Counted from the stretch's first letter, positions 10,501 to 19,587 are shown. The stretch is DNA of 64,000 bases from Prorocentrum cordatum (GCA_963575745.1 CAUYUJ010005703.1:1-64000), one strand, 5' to 3'. A program made the numbers and translations. Notes: generated by a model from the letters alone, not told the origin.

Positions 10501-11290
10501 GGCGTTGTTCCATCCACTCCATCTCTGCCTCATCCTGCTCCTCCTCTGCTTTTCCTCTTCCCCCACTGATCACCATCCCGTCCTCCCCCTCACCCTCGCC
10601 CTCGTACATCCCACCTCCACCCTCTTTTCCTCGTCATATTCTCCCGCTGTCCTCCCCATTTTGCCTCCTCTCTTCCCCCTGTTCTTCAAAGGTTGAAGAG
10701 TTCATTGCACTTCATTGGACTTCATCGCATAGTTCATTGCGTGTGTTCGCCCATCACCTCTCACCGACAGTCGCCCTGGAGGGCCCTTCACCACAGTCAA
10801 CCAGCATAGTAAGGATGAGCGACTTTCCAAAGTTATCCCCTTGCATCCTTCACCTTCGGCGCATCCGTGGCCGCTTTGACCTGCTGTTCCCCGCTCTCAA
10901 AGTGTCGTTGTCTTCCAAGGCCATTGCATCCTTCCCGAGCATCCTTACTATTATGGGTTGACTGTATCCGTATCCTCATCCTCCCCCTCCTTGGCAAGGC
11001 CGACGTGCAGGATGACAAGTGATGGCTGCTGCGACCCTCCCTCCTTCGCCCCATCTTCTATATTACTGAGATCTCGAAATGCTCGAAGATACCCAGCTGC
11101 CCTCCGACCCGTTCGGGACCTCCCCTGCAGCCCCTGCCGCGTGCCCTGTGCCCCCTGCAGCGTGCCCCCGTCGCCTTGCAGCGCATTGCGGTCGCGCACC
11201 CCTGGGAGAAGCTTGCGTGGAAACGCGAGCGCTTCGCGATTGGCGCGGCGTTTGAAAGCGGAAGAGAGGAAGGAGAGGGATAGAGGGGAG
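10501..11290. other. No gene recognised; pyrimidine-rich then mixed sequence
   Basis: The first 200 bp is CCTC-rich. A short repeat of TTCATTG/TTCATCG units lies at 10693-10742. A possible coding fragment on the minus strand near 11050-11240 was not secured. Confidence 0.35.
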
Positions 11291-11293
11291 GGG

Positions 11294-11484
11294 TATCCAT
11301 TTCCCTGGTTTACATGCCCATGTTCCCTTCCCTTGCTAGCGATACTGATGCTTTCCCTGCCAGTGCCTCCTTTCCTTGAACGCGGGCCTAGCAGAGGCCC
11401 GAACGCGGTTACGGAACCTGCACCTAGCATCAGCTTCGCTAGCAAAGAAAAGGAACATGGGCATGAGGATCAGGGAGATGGATC
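11294..11484. repeat. Long imperfect hairpin with inner perfect stem
   Basis: The left arm 11294-11367 pairs with the right arm 11413-11484, the best blocks being CATGCCCATGTTCC, TTGCTAGCGA and CTGATGC. The 45-bp loop holds a second stem, CGGGCCT (11383-11389) with AGGCCCG (11395-11401). It resembles a fold-back element or a small-RNA precursor; no coding evidence is seen. Confidence 0.7.
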
Positions 11485-11639
11485 ATGGGCAGGGCTGGGC
11501 GGAGGCACGGAGGGCGGCCACCCCGAACCAGCCCATCTAGAAACGACGTCGACTTGACACCGAAGACTATCGCTGGTGGAAGGCGGTGTGGTCTCGATCT
11601 GTAGCTCGTGCCAGGCGCTCGCTGCGTCTCTCTGTCTTG

Positions 11640-12490
11640 TTGTTATTCTCTCTCTCTCTCTCTCTCTCTCTAACTCTAGGCTCCGCCCCTGGAGGAAGAG
11701 GAGCAGGAGAAGGAAGCGGAGTAGGAGGAGGAAGAGTAGGAGGATAGAGAGGAGGGGAGGAGGAGGAGGTGGAGGAGGAGGACGATGAGGAGGAGAACGA
11801 GGAAGAAAACGAGGAGGAGAAAAAGGATGGAGCGGAAGAGCCCGAGCAGACCGAGCAGTGAGCAGCCGAGAGACGGAGCCAGAAATCATGGCCAGCTCGG
11901 AATTTGGGCCAGTCCGAGAAGGAGAGGGCGACGAAAAAAAAGAGGGGACAGGCAGACAGACAGAAACGGAAAAGGGGGAGGGAATGGAAGGGCGGGAGGG
12001 GAGGATGGAGGAGCGATGAAATTAAGCAAGGACGGGGGACGGACGAAACAACGGGAGGGAAAGAAAAATACAACGAGGAAAAGGGGAAAGGGAGGGGAAA
12101 GAGGGGAAGGCAGGCGCCTGCTCCTCCTCCTCCTCCTCCTCCTCGTCCTCGTCGTCCTCGTCGTCCTCGTCGTCCTCCTCCTCCTCTTTCTCCTCCTCCT
12201 CCTCCTCCTCCTACTCCTCCTCCTCCCTCCTCCTCCTCCGCCTCCTCCTCCTTTTCCTGTTTCCTCCTCATCCTCCTCCTCCTCCTCCTCCTCTCAACCC
12301 TCCTTTTCTCTTACCTCTGCTCATATCTCCACCCGCCTCCTCTTTCTCCTCCTCCTCCTCCTCCTCCTCCTCCTCCTCCTCCTCCTCCTCCTCTTCCTCT
12401 TCCTTCCTCCTCCTCCTCCTCATGTTCCTCTTCCTCTTCCTCTTCGTCCTCCTCCTCCTCCTCCTCCTCCCCCTTGTGTTTTTTTTTTTG
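11640..12490. repeat. CT tract, GGA-rich and CTC-rich microsatellite complex
   Basis: (CT)n at about 11648-11673, GGA/AGG-rich DNA from about 11690 to 11835, purine-rich sequence to about 12115, then TCC/CTC-rich DNA from 12118 to about 12475. The purine-rich and pyrimidine-rich halves are complementary in type and could fold back. No reliable gene. Confidence 0.8.
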
Positions 12491-12509
12491 CGGTTCAAGG
12501 GCTTGACTC

Positions 12510-13038
12510 ATGGCCCAGCTTTGGGAGTGGCCTGGGGGCCCCCCCTCCCCCTTCCCCCCCTCGGCGGATGTGGTGGTCCTCCCTGGGCCGCCTCCTGGGC
12601 TCGACCCAGTGGTGCCCTGGGAGGCCCCCGTCGCGCCTGTGGGCGAGGGGGAGCGGGCGCCACGGTGGGCTCCCAGGGGGTACCTGTTCCCGCGGGCCCC
12701 GCGGGATCGCCTGCCCGTGTGGGTGTGGCGGGCGTCCCAAAGGGCGCCGCTCCACCGCGTGCACATCACGCGGTGGTACAGGTGGCTGCAGGAGCCCGCC
12801 GCCGCCGTGCTCGAGTGGTTCGACGACCTCGGGCGCCTCAGGGCGAACCCTGATCTTTTGCAGAGCATTCGCTAGCAGATCGCAGCATCTAGTGCTGTTT
12901 GCAGCATGTGCTGCTATGCTAGCACAGCATATCATAGCACGGGCGCGCGCCGCACCCTGTAGGTACCACTTCGCGTGGTTCGACACCCGCTACGAGGGCG
13001 ACGACCGCTTCGTCCTTTGCGCCAGGCCAGTTCGCTGA
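12510..13038 (+). CDS. Two-exon hypothetical gene, C-terminal part
   Basis: Codon composition looks coding from about 12510. The frame includes RGYLFPRAPRDRLPVWVWRA and RVHITRWYRWLQEPAAAVLE followed by WFDDLGRLRANP. It stops shortly after at 12873, probably in an intron. A second piece follows CTGTAG at about 12961 and encodes YHFAWFDTRYEGDDRFVLCA, ending at a stop at 13036-13038. No known domain. The upstream start is hidden behind the CTC-rich tract. The presumed intron contains a small stem (TGCTATG...CATAGCA). Confidence 0.4.
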
Positions 13039-13259
13039 GGCGCGGGGGACCGATCGGGCACGTTCCCACTTTCTCCTCCTACTCTTCCGCCTCTCCTCCT
13101 CCACCTCCTCCTCCTCGCCGCTTGGCTCAACTGCGCGATCAATAGTTTGGTAGCGGAGCCCCAGCTATAGCCCGCGTGATTTCGCAACCTCGTTGAATTC
13201 GAAAACGAGCTCGTCGAATCCAAAAACTCTTCATTCACCTCTCTCCCTCCTTTCCTCTC

Positions 13260-13362
13260 GTCATCTCCTCCTCCTCCTCCTCCTCCTCCTCCTCCTCCTC
13301 CTCCTCCTCCCCTATATAGGTGTATATACTGTATACGATTATGTATGTATGTATGCATGTAT

Positions 13363-13401
<39 letters not shown>

Positions 13402-13560
13402 ACATACGCGCGTATGCATGTTATATGCGTGCATATAAATGATATGAATATACAAACATAACTAACATATCTATGTACGTAAATATATACACAAATTTCC
13501 ATATGTTTGTATACATATATACATATAAATACATACACATACAATATATATATATATATA
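13260..13560. repeat. TCC tract and AT-rich TATG/TATA microsatellites
   Basis: (TCC)n at about 13265-13312, then about 240 bp of TATA, TATG and CATA units. It contains two long (AT)n runs near 13371-13399 and 13543-13560 and ends just outside the transposon target-site duplication. Confidence 0.85.
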
Positions 13561-13563
13561 AAG

Positions 13564-13572
13564 ACATAAATG
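13564..13572 (+). repeat. Target-site duplication, left copy
   Basis: ACATAAATG lies directly outside the left terminal inverted repeat. The same nine bases follow the right terminal inverted repeat at 19444-19452. Nine bases fits the 8-9 bp duplications known for Merlin-type elements. Confidence 0.8.
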
Positions 13573-13615
13573 CCGTGGGACTCCCGTGGGCCACTCTCTT
13601 GGCCAAATTTCATGG
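13573..13615 (+). repeat. Left terminal inverted repeat
   Basis: Starts CCGTGGGACTCCCGTGGG and ends AAATTTCATGG. The 40 bases from 13576 to 13615 match the reverse complement of 19400-19439 without a mismatch. Confidence 0.85.
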
Positions 13616-13621
13616 CGCCTC

Positions 13622-13702
13622 TCCCCCTCCCTCTCTCTCTCTCTCTCCCGTTCTCTCTGTATATCTTTCTCTCTCTTCTATTCCGTGCTCCGTATATCCA
13701 TC

Positions 13703-13758
<56 letters not shown>

Positions 13759-13762
13759 CCGC
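13622..13762. repeat. CT-dinucleotide tract inside the transposon end
   Basis: CT-rich sequence directly inside the left terminal repeat, with a long (TC)n run at about 13703-13757. It is downstream of the transposase stop and probably untranslated. Confidence 0.85.
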
Positions 13763-13872
13763 TGACGATTATTTTTTATCCGCGGTCCTCGCCAGACAGG
13801 TTCCCCCCCCTGTCCTCTCGGCCGATGGCGATTATTTACACATGCGGCCCCCTCTAGCGCACAGGCAGGTTC

Positions 13873-15318
13873 TCACCAGACGTGGCCCTTCAACCTGGCC
13901 ATGGCGACGGCCGAGCCGAGCTCGAGAAACATATCTGGACAGCTGGCGCGCCTGTAGCGCCACGCCCAGAAGTGCACCCAGTTCTCGAGCTGCGCCTGCG
14001 ACTCCTTGCTGTACGTGTTCATCGTGGTTGGGACGACGTTCTTCACGTGCGACCACAGCCCGTCCTGGAGCTGCGTCCCGCCGTAGCAGCACAGGACGTC
14101 GCCCCCGCTCAGGGTCAGCGTCTTGACAGTCGCCCAGATGCGCTTGGCGTGCTTGACCTTCGTGTGGTTCTCGAGGCGGCGGTAGCACCGCGCTCCGTCT
14201 GTGTGCCAGATCAGCACGTCGGCCCCCGTGTGAGCTGAGATCAGCGGCGCGGTCTCATCCGTGCTCTCGGGGCGCGTCGGGCCGCCACGGACCGCATAGA
14301 AGGGCGGCAGCATGTGCACGACGGCGTGTTCGTGGTCTCCGCGCTTGCACATGCCGAACACGCGGATGTGCATGTTGCGCCCGTTCTTGAGCTGGACGAC
14401 CCGCAGGGTCGTGGCGTCGGTCTCGCACTGGCCGCTCAGCACGATCGACTTCTGCTCTTCCCTCGAAGCAGCCGAGACGATCTCCAGCAAACTCTGCCTG
14501 ACCGCCTCGCACTGCTTGTGGCCCATCTTGGCAATCAGCGCCATGTCGGCTGTACTCATGCGGGACGTCAGGGCGCCGCGCGACAGGAAGGCGACGCCCG
14601 CCAGCTTCGGGAGAGGCACTTCCACGTCCGCCCACGTGCCGCTCGTGACCTTCACCTGCACCGAGGACGACGAGCAGGCCTTGCGCTGACACCTCTGGAC
14701 TGGATGCCGCTTCTCGCCCCTGTGAATCACCGAACCCAATGGCCATCCGCACCTGGGGCAAACGTTCTCGGAGGGGTCGCCGAGGTACCCCGCCTGGACC
14801 ATCAAGTCGTAAGCATCCTTGGTCTTCAGAGCCCTGAGGTCCTCGTACGTGTAGATCTTGGCTAAGGAAGACCTGCCGCGCCGCACGCGGGACACCCGCT
14901 GGCGCTTGGGCGTGTAGAACACGCCCGTGGCTTCCAAGCGCTTGCGTTTGGCCTGGGCCGCCTTGCGCGCCTTCCGCGCCCTGGCCAAAATGTCGCGGCG
15001 GCGCGAGGCGGCCTGCACCGACCGCTTGTTGCGACGCTTCTGGGGGAAGCGCTGCCCTCGCGTGCGGCTTCGACCCCTGGCCTCGGAGGCGGCGGGGCGA
15101 CGGTGGGCGGTCATCCCTGGCTCCAGGCGCGATAGCACGGGCGAGGCAGTGCGCGAGAGGCGCGGGCGCCCGCGGCTCTGGCTGCCGATTCGGCCAAGAA
15201 ACGGCTGCGGCGATGACAGCAACCATACCGGATGGACGGCGATGGCGGCGGCGGCGGCGACGACGACGACGTCTGCGGGGGCGGCTGGATTTCTTAGAAC
15301 GGCAAAAGAAAATGGCAT
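13873..15318 (-). CDS. IS1595/ISXO2-like (Merlin) DDE transposase
   Basis: An uninterrupted 481-residue frame, stop at 13873-13875. The first ~110 residues are Arg/Ala-rich and may include untranslated sequence; MTAHRRPAASEARGR is an alternative start. A basic helical region follows. Around residue 187 a zinc ribbon appears (CPRCGWP then HPVQRCQRKAC). The DDE core then shows SGQCETDATTLRV (about 296-306, first Asp), VLIWHTDGARCYRRL (about 367-381, second Asp) and GTQLQDGLWSHVKN (about 414-428). This last segment corresponds to the third catalytic region of the ISXO2/IS1595 group, with Asp at the usual acidic position, followed by ENWVHFWAWRYRR. This is the enzyme expected to act on the inverted repeats at 13.57 and 19.44 kb. 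Members of this superfamily are common in dinoflagellates. The presence of all motifs in one open frame argues for potential activity. Confidence 0.8.
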   Translation of the reverse strand: MPFSFAVLRNPAAPADVVVVAAAAAIAVHPVWLLSSPQPFLGRIGSQSRGRPRLSRTASPVLSRLEPGMTAHRRPAASEARGRSRTRGQRFPQKRRNKRSVQAASRRRDILARARKARKAAQAKRKRLEATGVFYTPKRQRVSRVRRGRSSLAKIYTYEDLRALKTKDAYDLMVQAGYLGDPSENVCPRCGWPLGSVIHRGEKRHPVQRCQRKACSSSSVQVKVTSGTWADVEVPLPKLAGVAFLSRGALTSRMSTADMALIAKMGHKQCEAVRQSLLEIVSAASREEQKSIVLSGQCETDATTLRVVQLKNGRNMHIRVFGMCKRGDHEHAVVHMLPPFYAVRGGPTRPESTDETAPLISAHTGADVLIWHTDGARCYRRLENHTKVKHAKRIWATVKTLTLSGGDVLCCYGGTQLQDGLWSHVKNVVPTTMNTYSKESQAQLENWVHFWAWRYRRASCPDMFLELGSAVAMARLKGHVW

Positions 15319-15514
15319 GATAACGCGCGGTACTTGTGGATAACCCTATCAAGACACAACATGTTGGCGGCGCGCGCCCCCAGCTCATCTGGGGCGCAGC
15401 GGCGCGCGCCACCTCGGCAGCGCGCGCGGCATCAGCGCCCGAGCTGAGGGTGCCATCGCTGCCCGCGAAACCCGCGCGCCGCACCTGCCCGCCCGCGCTC
15501 TCGCGGCCGCCCGC
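15319..15514. other. Spacer between the two transposon genes
   Basis: 196 bp of GC-rich sequence separating the stop of the ATPase-like gene from the transposase start. It presumably holds the transposase promoter or an inter-cistronic processing site; no motif is recognised. Confidence 0.5.
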
Positions 15515-17554
15515 TCACTCCTGACTCTGAGAACCGAGGAAAGCGTGCGCCTCGTCCTCCTCCGCAGCCGAGGGCATCGCAGGCACAGCGGGCGCCCCCT
15601 CCTCGGCCAGCATCTGCGAGAGCTGGACCTCGAGATCGTCGCGGGGCGGGGCCGCGGGCCCAGATGCAGTGGACGACGCCGCGGCATGTTGCTTGGCGGG
15701 GGACGGGCTGTCGACATTGAGCGTCATCCCCGAGAGCAGGCGCTTCCGAAACGTCAGGCGCTCAGGGGACACGCGCTCTCGCTTCACCTGTCGGGAGGGG
15801 CTCAAAGATGATGTCCGCCAAGGCCGAGGCAGCGTTTCAGCGTTCAGAACGCGTTGAAGTGCTCCCTCAGCCCTAGGACCCCACCCCGCAGGGCCGCATC
15901 TTTGAACCCCCAAACCTGGACGAACGACGGGGCTGGCAAAGAACCGAGGGCCGCGTCTGAGGACTTCTTGCGGTTCTTCTCCACGGCGGAGTCCACGAGG
16001 AGCCGCTCCTTCTCCAAGAGCTGCTGGATATTGGCGGGCGGGGTCATGTCGCCGTCCTTCTGCAGTAGGTACAGGCGCTTCCCCTCGGCCGTCAGGAAGG
16101 TCTCGCCCTTGAAGTTAATGCGCGGAACATCTTTCTCCTCAGTGCCTGCTGGGCGCCAGTAGAGGTATTCCTGGGTATTCACCAGAAACGCAGAACGCTT
16201 GAAGAAAGCCAGCATGCATGCGCGGGTCGCCTTCTCGGAGAAGGCAGGGCGCACGAGCTCGAAGAATTCCTGGAACTTCACGGAGGGCCAGCGGTCCAGC
16301 TTCTCGGCATTCGGATCGTAAGTCTGGTCCGCCAAGCACCGAGGCTCCCCCTTCTTCCGTTTCGTTGCGCCCCACCTGGCCCAGCACATGCTCTCGTGCT
16401 GGCCGACGTCGAGCAAGGCCTTCACCATCTTGGGCGGGAGGAGATTCAAGCAGCCATCGTCCACAAAGTCCCCCATGAGAATGTCGCCGGGCTCGCCTCG
16501 CAAGAAATCGATCTCAGGCGTGACGCGGATGCAACAACCCGCGGGGTCCAATCCGTGGACCCGCGCGTTCCTGCGGCACATTGCCATCAGGAATGCGCGC
16601 CCGAGCGGCGTCTTGCCGATGTTGGGCTCCCCAATGAGGACAGGCGAATCGTTGCTGTTGATCAGCTCCTGCATGGCTTCGAGAACGCGAAGGTTGAAGT
16701 GGTCCTCGCAGAGGATCACGTTGTTTTCGAACTCCTTCTTTGCAAGCGCGCCCTCCGCCGCGAGCCCGCTCAACGCCTTCGCCACCAGGGGGGCGGGCCA
16801 GCCGTAGAGGGGGGCGCCTTTGCGTAGCGCCTTCGTCTGCCATACCAGCTGCTTGAGCTCGGCCGTGGAGCGAGGCGCGTTCTTCAGGATGTATTCGAAG
16901 CCAGCGTTTATATCCTCGTCCGAGAGCTCGTAGAACTCGTTCACCTTGGTGGCCGTCTTGACGTCTGGCGATAAGAAGAAAGCCCGACACTGTTTGCCTC
17001 CGAACCGCTCGAAGGCGTATTGCCAGACCTTGACCCCCACCTGGCGGCGCGATCGAAAAAACAAAATGGCGAGGGCGCCGCGCCCTCGCCACCCTTTTGT
17101 TTCCCCAATCGTGCACCTTGGGATGCTGGAAGCAGAGCTTCTTGACGCTCCCGAAAGCCATGCTGGCGAAGACGGCCGTCTTCGCCTTGTTGGGGATGAC
17201 GCAGTGTTTGATTATGGTCTTCGTGCCGTCGGGGGCGTCAAGGATACAAATCTGCAGCGTCATGTGGTGTTGCGGCGCCGTCTTGAACCCGAACGGTGGC
17301 GGCAGATTGTGGTAGCTGTCGTCCTTCCAGGCCGCCTTGTATTGCTCGTCGAGCTCGGGGGGGACTGGGTCTCTATGCCCCGTGATGAAATCAATGTAGT
17401 GCACCAGTGGGTTCTCGTTGGCCCCGATGTCGTCCGTGAGTTCGAGAAAAGGCTCGATTTCTCCACGGGGCAGCACGCCCGTTACCATTGGTGCAGGAAG
17501 AGGGCGGCAATACCAGCCCTCGGTCGCCGATTTCAGGTCCTCGTAAGCGGCCAT
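15515..17554 (-). CDS. P-loop ATPase / SF3-helicase-like protein of the transposon
   Basis: Exon 1 starts at the Met at 17554 (MAAYEDLKSATEGWYCRPLP) and runs about 150 residues to HPKVHDWGNKR near 17096. A short palindromic intron follows. Exon 2 resumes with VWQYAFERFGGKQCRAFFLS and reads to a stop at 15844. It contains a Walker A motif GEPNIGKT (plus-strand 16610-16635) and, about 45 residues on, GDILMGDFVDDG, a Walker-B-like hydrophobic run ending in acidic residues. Spacing and the DF-DD ending recall superfamily 3/Rep-type helicases, but no Rep nuclease motif was seen in the N-terminal part. A further exon to 15515 (RERVSPERLTFRKRLLSGM, ending DDLEVQLSQMLAEEGAP) could be joined using a GC donor near 15850 and the GACAG acceptor near 15791; this is inference. 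Its place inside the inverted repeats suggests a role in transposition or replication of the element. Confidence 0.6.
17046..17096 (-). other. Short intron with near-perfect palindrome (introner-like)
   Basis: Between the two exons, plus-strand 17057-17105 reads AAACAAAATGGCGAGGGCG, CCG, then CGCCCTCGCCA and CCCTTTTGTTT. The two halves are inverted copies with a 3-base turn. The flanking reading frames resume the same protein, so this piece is most simply a very short intron. Exact splice borders are not fixed. Confidence 0.5.
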
Positions 17555-17639
17555 GCCGCGGTCTTGAATGACGCTGAGGGTTTGCCAGAAGGCGCACGCT
17601 CGGCGTTGCGATTGGGCCCAAACAGCTACGAGCAGCGAG

Positions 17640-18175
17640 GGGGGTCAGGAAACGCTGGGTTCCTCCAAGATTCCTGGATTCCTGGATTACTCCTGTGTTC
17701 CTGGGTTTCTCCTGGGTTCCTGGGTTCCTGGGTTCCTCCTGGGTTCCTAGGTTCCTGGGTTCCTCGGTTCCTCCTGGGTTCCTGGATTCCTCCTGGGTTC
17801 CTGGGTTCCTCCTGGGTTCCTGGGTTCCTCCTGCGTTTCTCTTGGTTTCTTGGGTTCCTCCAAGGTTCCTGGATTCCTGGGTTCCTCCTGTGTTCCTGGA
17901 TTTCTCCTGGGTTCCTGGGTTCCTCCTGGGTTCCTGGGTTCCTTGGTTCCTCCTGGGTTCCTGGGTTCCTCCTGGGTTCCTGGGTTCCTCCTGGGTTCCT
18001 GGGTTCCTCCTGGGTTTCTTTTGGTTTCCTGGGTTCCTCCAAGGTTCCTGGGTTCCTGGGTTCCTCCTGTGTTCCTGGATTTCTCCTGGGTTCCTGGGTT
18101 CCTCCTGGGTTCCTGGGTTCCTCGGTTCCTCCTGGGTTCCTAGGTTCCTCTTGGGATCCTGGGTTTCTCTTCCGC
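17640..18175. repeat. 11-bp minisatellite with ~180-bp higher-order repeat
   Basis: Built from TTCCTGGG and TCCTCCTGGG units. Distinctive variants (CTCCAAGGTTCCTGG, CTCCTGTGTTCCTGGATTTC) recur near 17660, 17857 and 18037, giving a higher-order period of roughly 180-196 bp. All frames stay open on both strands (PGFLGSSWV on plus, GTQEEPRNP on minus), so the long frames here are not genes. Confidence 0.85.
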
Positions 18176-18177
18176 CT

Positions 18178-18350
18178 CCTCCCAAGCCCCTTGCTGGCTA
18201 CCGAAAGGTACCCGAAGACGGCCGAAGAGCACCCGAAGTGCTCCCGCACGGCTCCCGAAAAACACCCGGAGGGCACCCGCAAGGCACCCGAAAGGCACCC
18301 GAAGGGCACCCGCAAGGCACCCGAAAGGCACCCATCCTCAGAATTCGGGG
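18178..18350. repeat. 11-bp GGCACCCGAAA repeat, first block
   Basis: Tandem GGCACCCGAAA/GGCACCCGCAA units, ending AAAGGCACCCATCCTCAG. The same block ending recurs at about 18572-18624 (CCGAAAGGCACCCATCCTCAG), indicating a local duplication of the array edge. Confidence 0.75.
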
Positions 18351-18569
18351 GTCGACGCCGATAGTAAAAATGCACAACGTCATAATGATTATGATACTTC
18401 TTCAAATCTGATTTTTGCACTTAACGAGAAATGCTTCGCTTTCCGTTCATATGCAACGGCAACAACAAAAAAAAAAACCCAAAAAAAAAATTCTCGAGCG
18501 TTTCCCCCTTCTGAATGGTATATTTGGGGAGTTGCGCGGCACGTGTATACTCGCAATGCACTCCGCTAA

Positions 18570-18625
18570 TTGCTAAGGCACCCGCAAGGCACCCGCAAGG
18601 CACCCGAAAGGCACCCATCCTCAGC
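18570..18625. repeat. 11-bp GGCACCCG repeat, second block
   Basis: Four or five further copies of the 11-bp unit, with the same boundary sequence ATCCTCAG as the first block 270 bp upstream. Confidence 0.7.
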
Positions 18626-18881
18626 AACCAGCTGGGCCTTGAGTCTGCTGCCGTCGCGGGAAGGGGATGGCGGGCACGAAAGAGAGGGTAACCAGAAAAC
18701 TTGGTTGAGGGAGAGAGAGGTGAGGAGAGGGGAGGGGCATCGAAGGGACATTGAATTTGCGATGCCCCTGGGTTCCCTCCTGGGTCTCCTCCAGGGGTCT
18801 CCTGGGGCCTCTCTGGGGCCTCTCTGGGGCCTCCTGGGGCCTCCTGGAGCCGCCCGCTCCCCAGGGGGAGGGGTGGCGGAA

Positions 18882-19161
18882 GCGAAAAACCAAAAAAAAC
18901 ACAAGGAAAAACCAAAAAAAACAAAGAAACCAAACACCAACAGCCGAAAAACCAAAAAAACACAAGGAAAAACCAAAAAAACAAAAAAAACCAAAGATTT
19001 CGATACTTCGTCCACCCCCACCGCCCTGACAGCGAAAGTGTTGTAAACTTTGGTTTTTTTGTTTTTTTGGGTTTTTCCTTGTGTTTTTTTTGTTTTTCGG
19101 CTGTTGGTGTTTGGTTTCTTTGGTTTTTTTGGTTTTTCCTTGTGTTTTTTTGGTTTTTCGC
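18882..19161. repeat. Hairpin with ~115-bp arms
   Basis: The left arm 18882-18996 (A/C-rich: GCGAAAAACC, CACAAGGAAAAACC, GAAACCAAACACCAACAGCC) is mirrored almost exactly by the right arm 19048-19161 (GGCTGTTGGTGTTTGGTTTC, CCTTGTG, GGTTTTTCGC). The loop is 51 bp. Differences are mainly in the length of A or T runs. It lies in the non-coding third of the transposon. Confidence 0.85.
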
Positions 19162-19167
19162 TTCCCA

Positions 19168-19300
19168 CATCCCTGTGTGGCGCTTTCCAATCGAATCCCT
19201 TTGTTGCGGTTTCCAAAGGATTCCTGCTGTGAGGCGTTCCACTGGAATCCCTTTGGAATGTTTTCCAAAGGGGTCCTGTTGCGAGGATGGGAGGGAAGAG
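19168..19300. repeat. Degenerate ~27-bp tandem repeat
   Basis: Four or five diverged units of the form GCG-TTTCCAA-GGAATCCCTTTG-TG directly beside the hairpin and inside the right transposon end. Confidence 0.6.
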
Positions 19301-19399
19301 TGCGATTGCAACGCTATGCGTCTGCAATGCAATGCAATGCAAACAAAGAGGAGGACATGCATGCAGACAAACAGGAGGAGCAGGAGCAAGAGCAACCCA

Positions 19400-19443
19400 C
19401 CATGAAATTTGGCCAAGAGAGTGGCCCACGGGAGTCCCATGCC
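19400..19443 (-). repeat. Right terminal inverted repeat
   Basis: Reads CCATGAAATTTGGCC ... GGGAGTCCCATGCC on plus; reverse complement of the left terminal repeat over 40 bases without mismatch. Confidence 0.85.
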
Positions 19444-19452
19444 ACATAAATG
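19444..19452 (+). repeat. Target-site duplication, right copy
   Basis: ACATAAATG directly outside the right terminal inverted repeat, identical to 13564-13572. Confidence 0.8.
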
Positions 19453-19587
19453 TGCGCGGCTTGTATATGATGGTTCCGGGCTGCCACGGTGGTTCCGGAC
19501 TCATTCTGGCCCCTGAGATGGTTCCGGATGGGCGGTCGCGACTGGGAACCACTTCGCTGTTCCGGAGGACCCCTGGGCTGTGGGCAC

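Larger units (their letters stand above)
13573..19443 (-). mobile_element. Merlin/IS1595-like DNA transposon with two genes
   Basis: A 5.87-kb element defined by 40-bp perfect terminal inverted repeats (13576-13615 and 19400-19439) and a perfect 9-bp target-site duplication. Both genes read leftward: a P-loop ATPase/helicase-like gene (17554 to about 15515), then an IS1595/ISXO2-like transposase (15318-13873). Between the right end and the first gene lie an 11-bp minisatellite array, 11-bp GGCACCCGAAA-type repeats, a hairpin with ~115-bp arms and degenerate 27-bp repeats. Intact ends, intact duplication and an uninterrupted transposase frame suggest a fairly recent insertion. The outermost three or four bases differ between ends (CCG versus GGCA), so the exact terminus is uncertain by a base or two. 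Confidence 0.8.

Noticed and set aside
17391-18420. Long frames rich in GTQEEPRNP (minus) or PGFLGSSWV (plus)
   Set aside because: Produced by the 11-bp minisatellite; equivalent frames exist on both strands.
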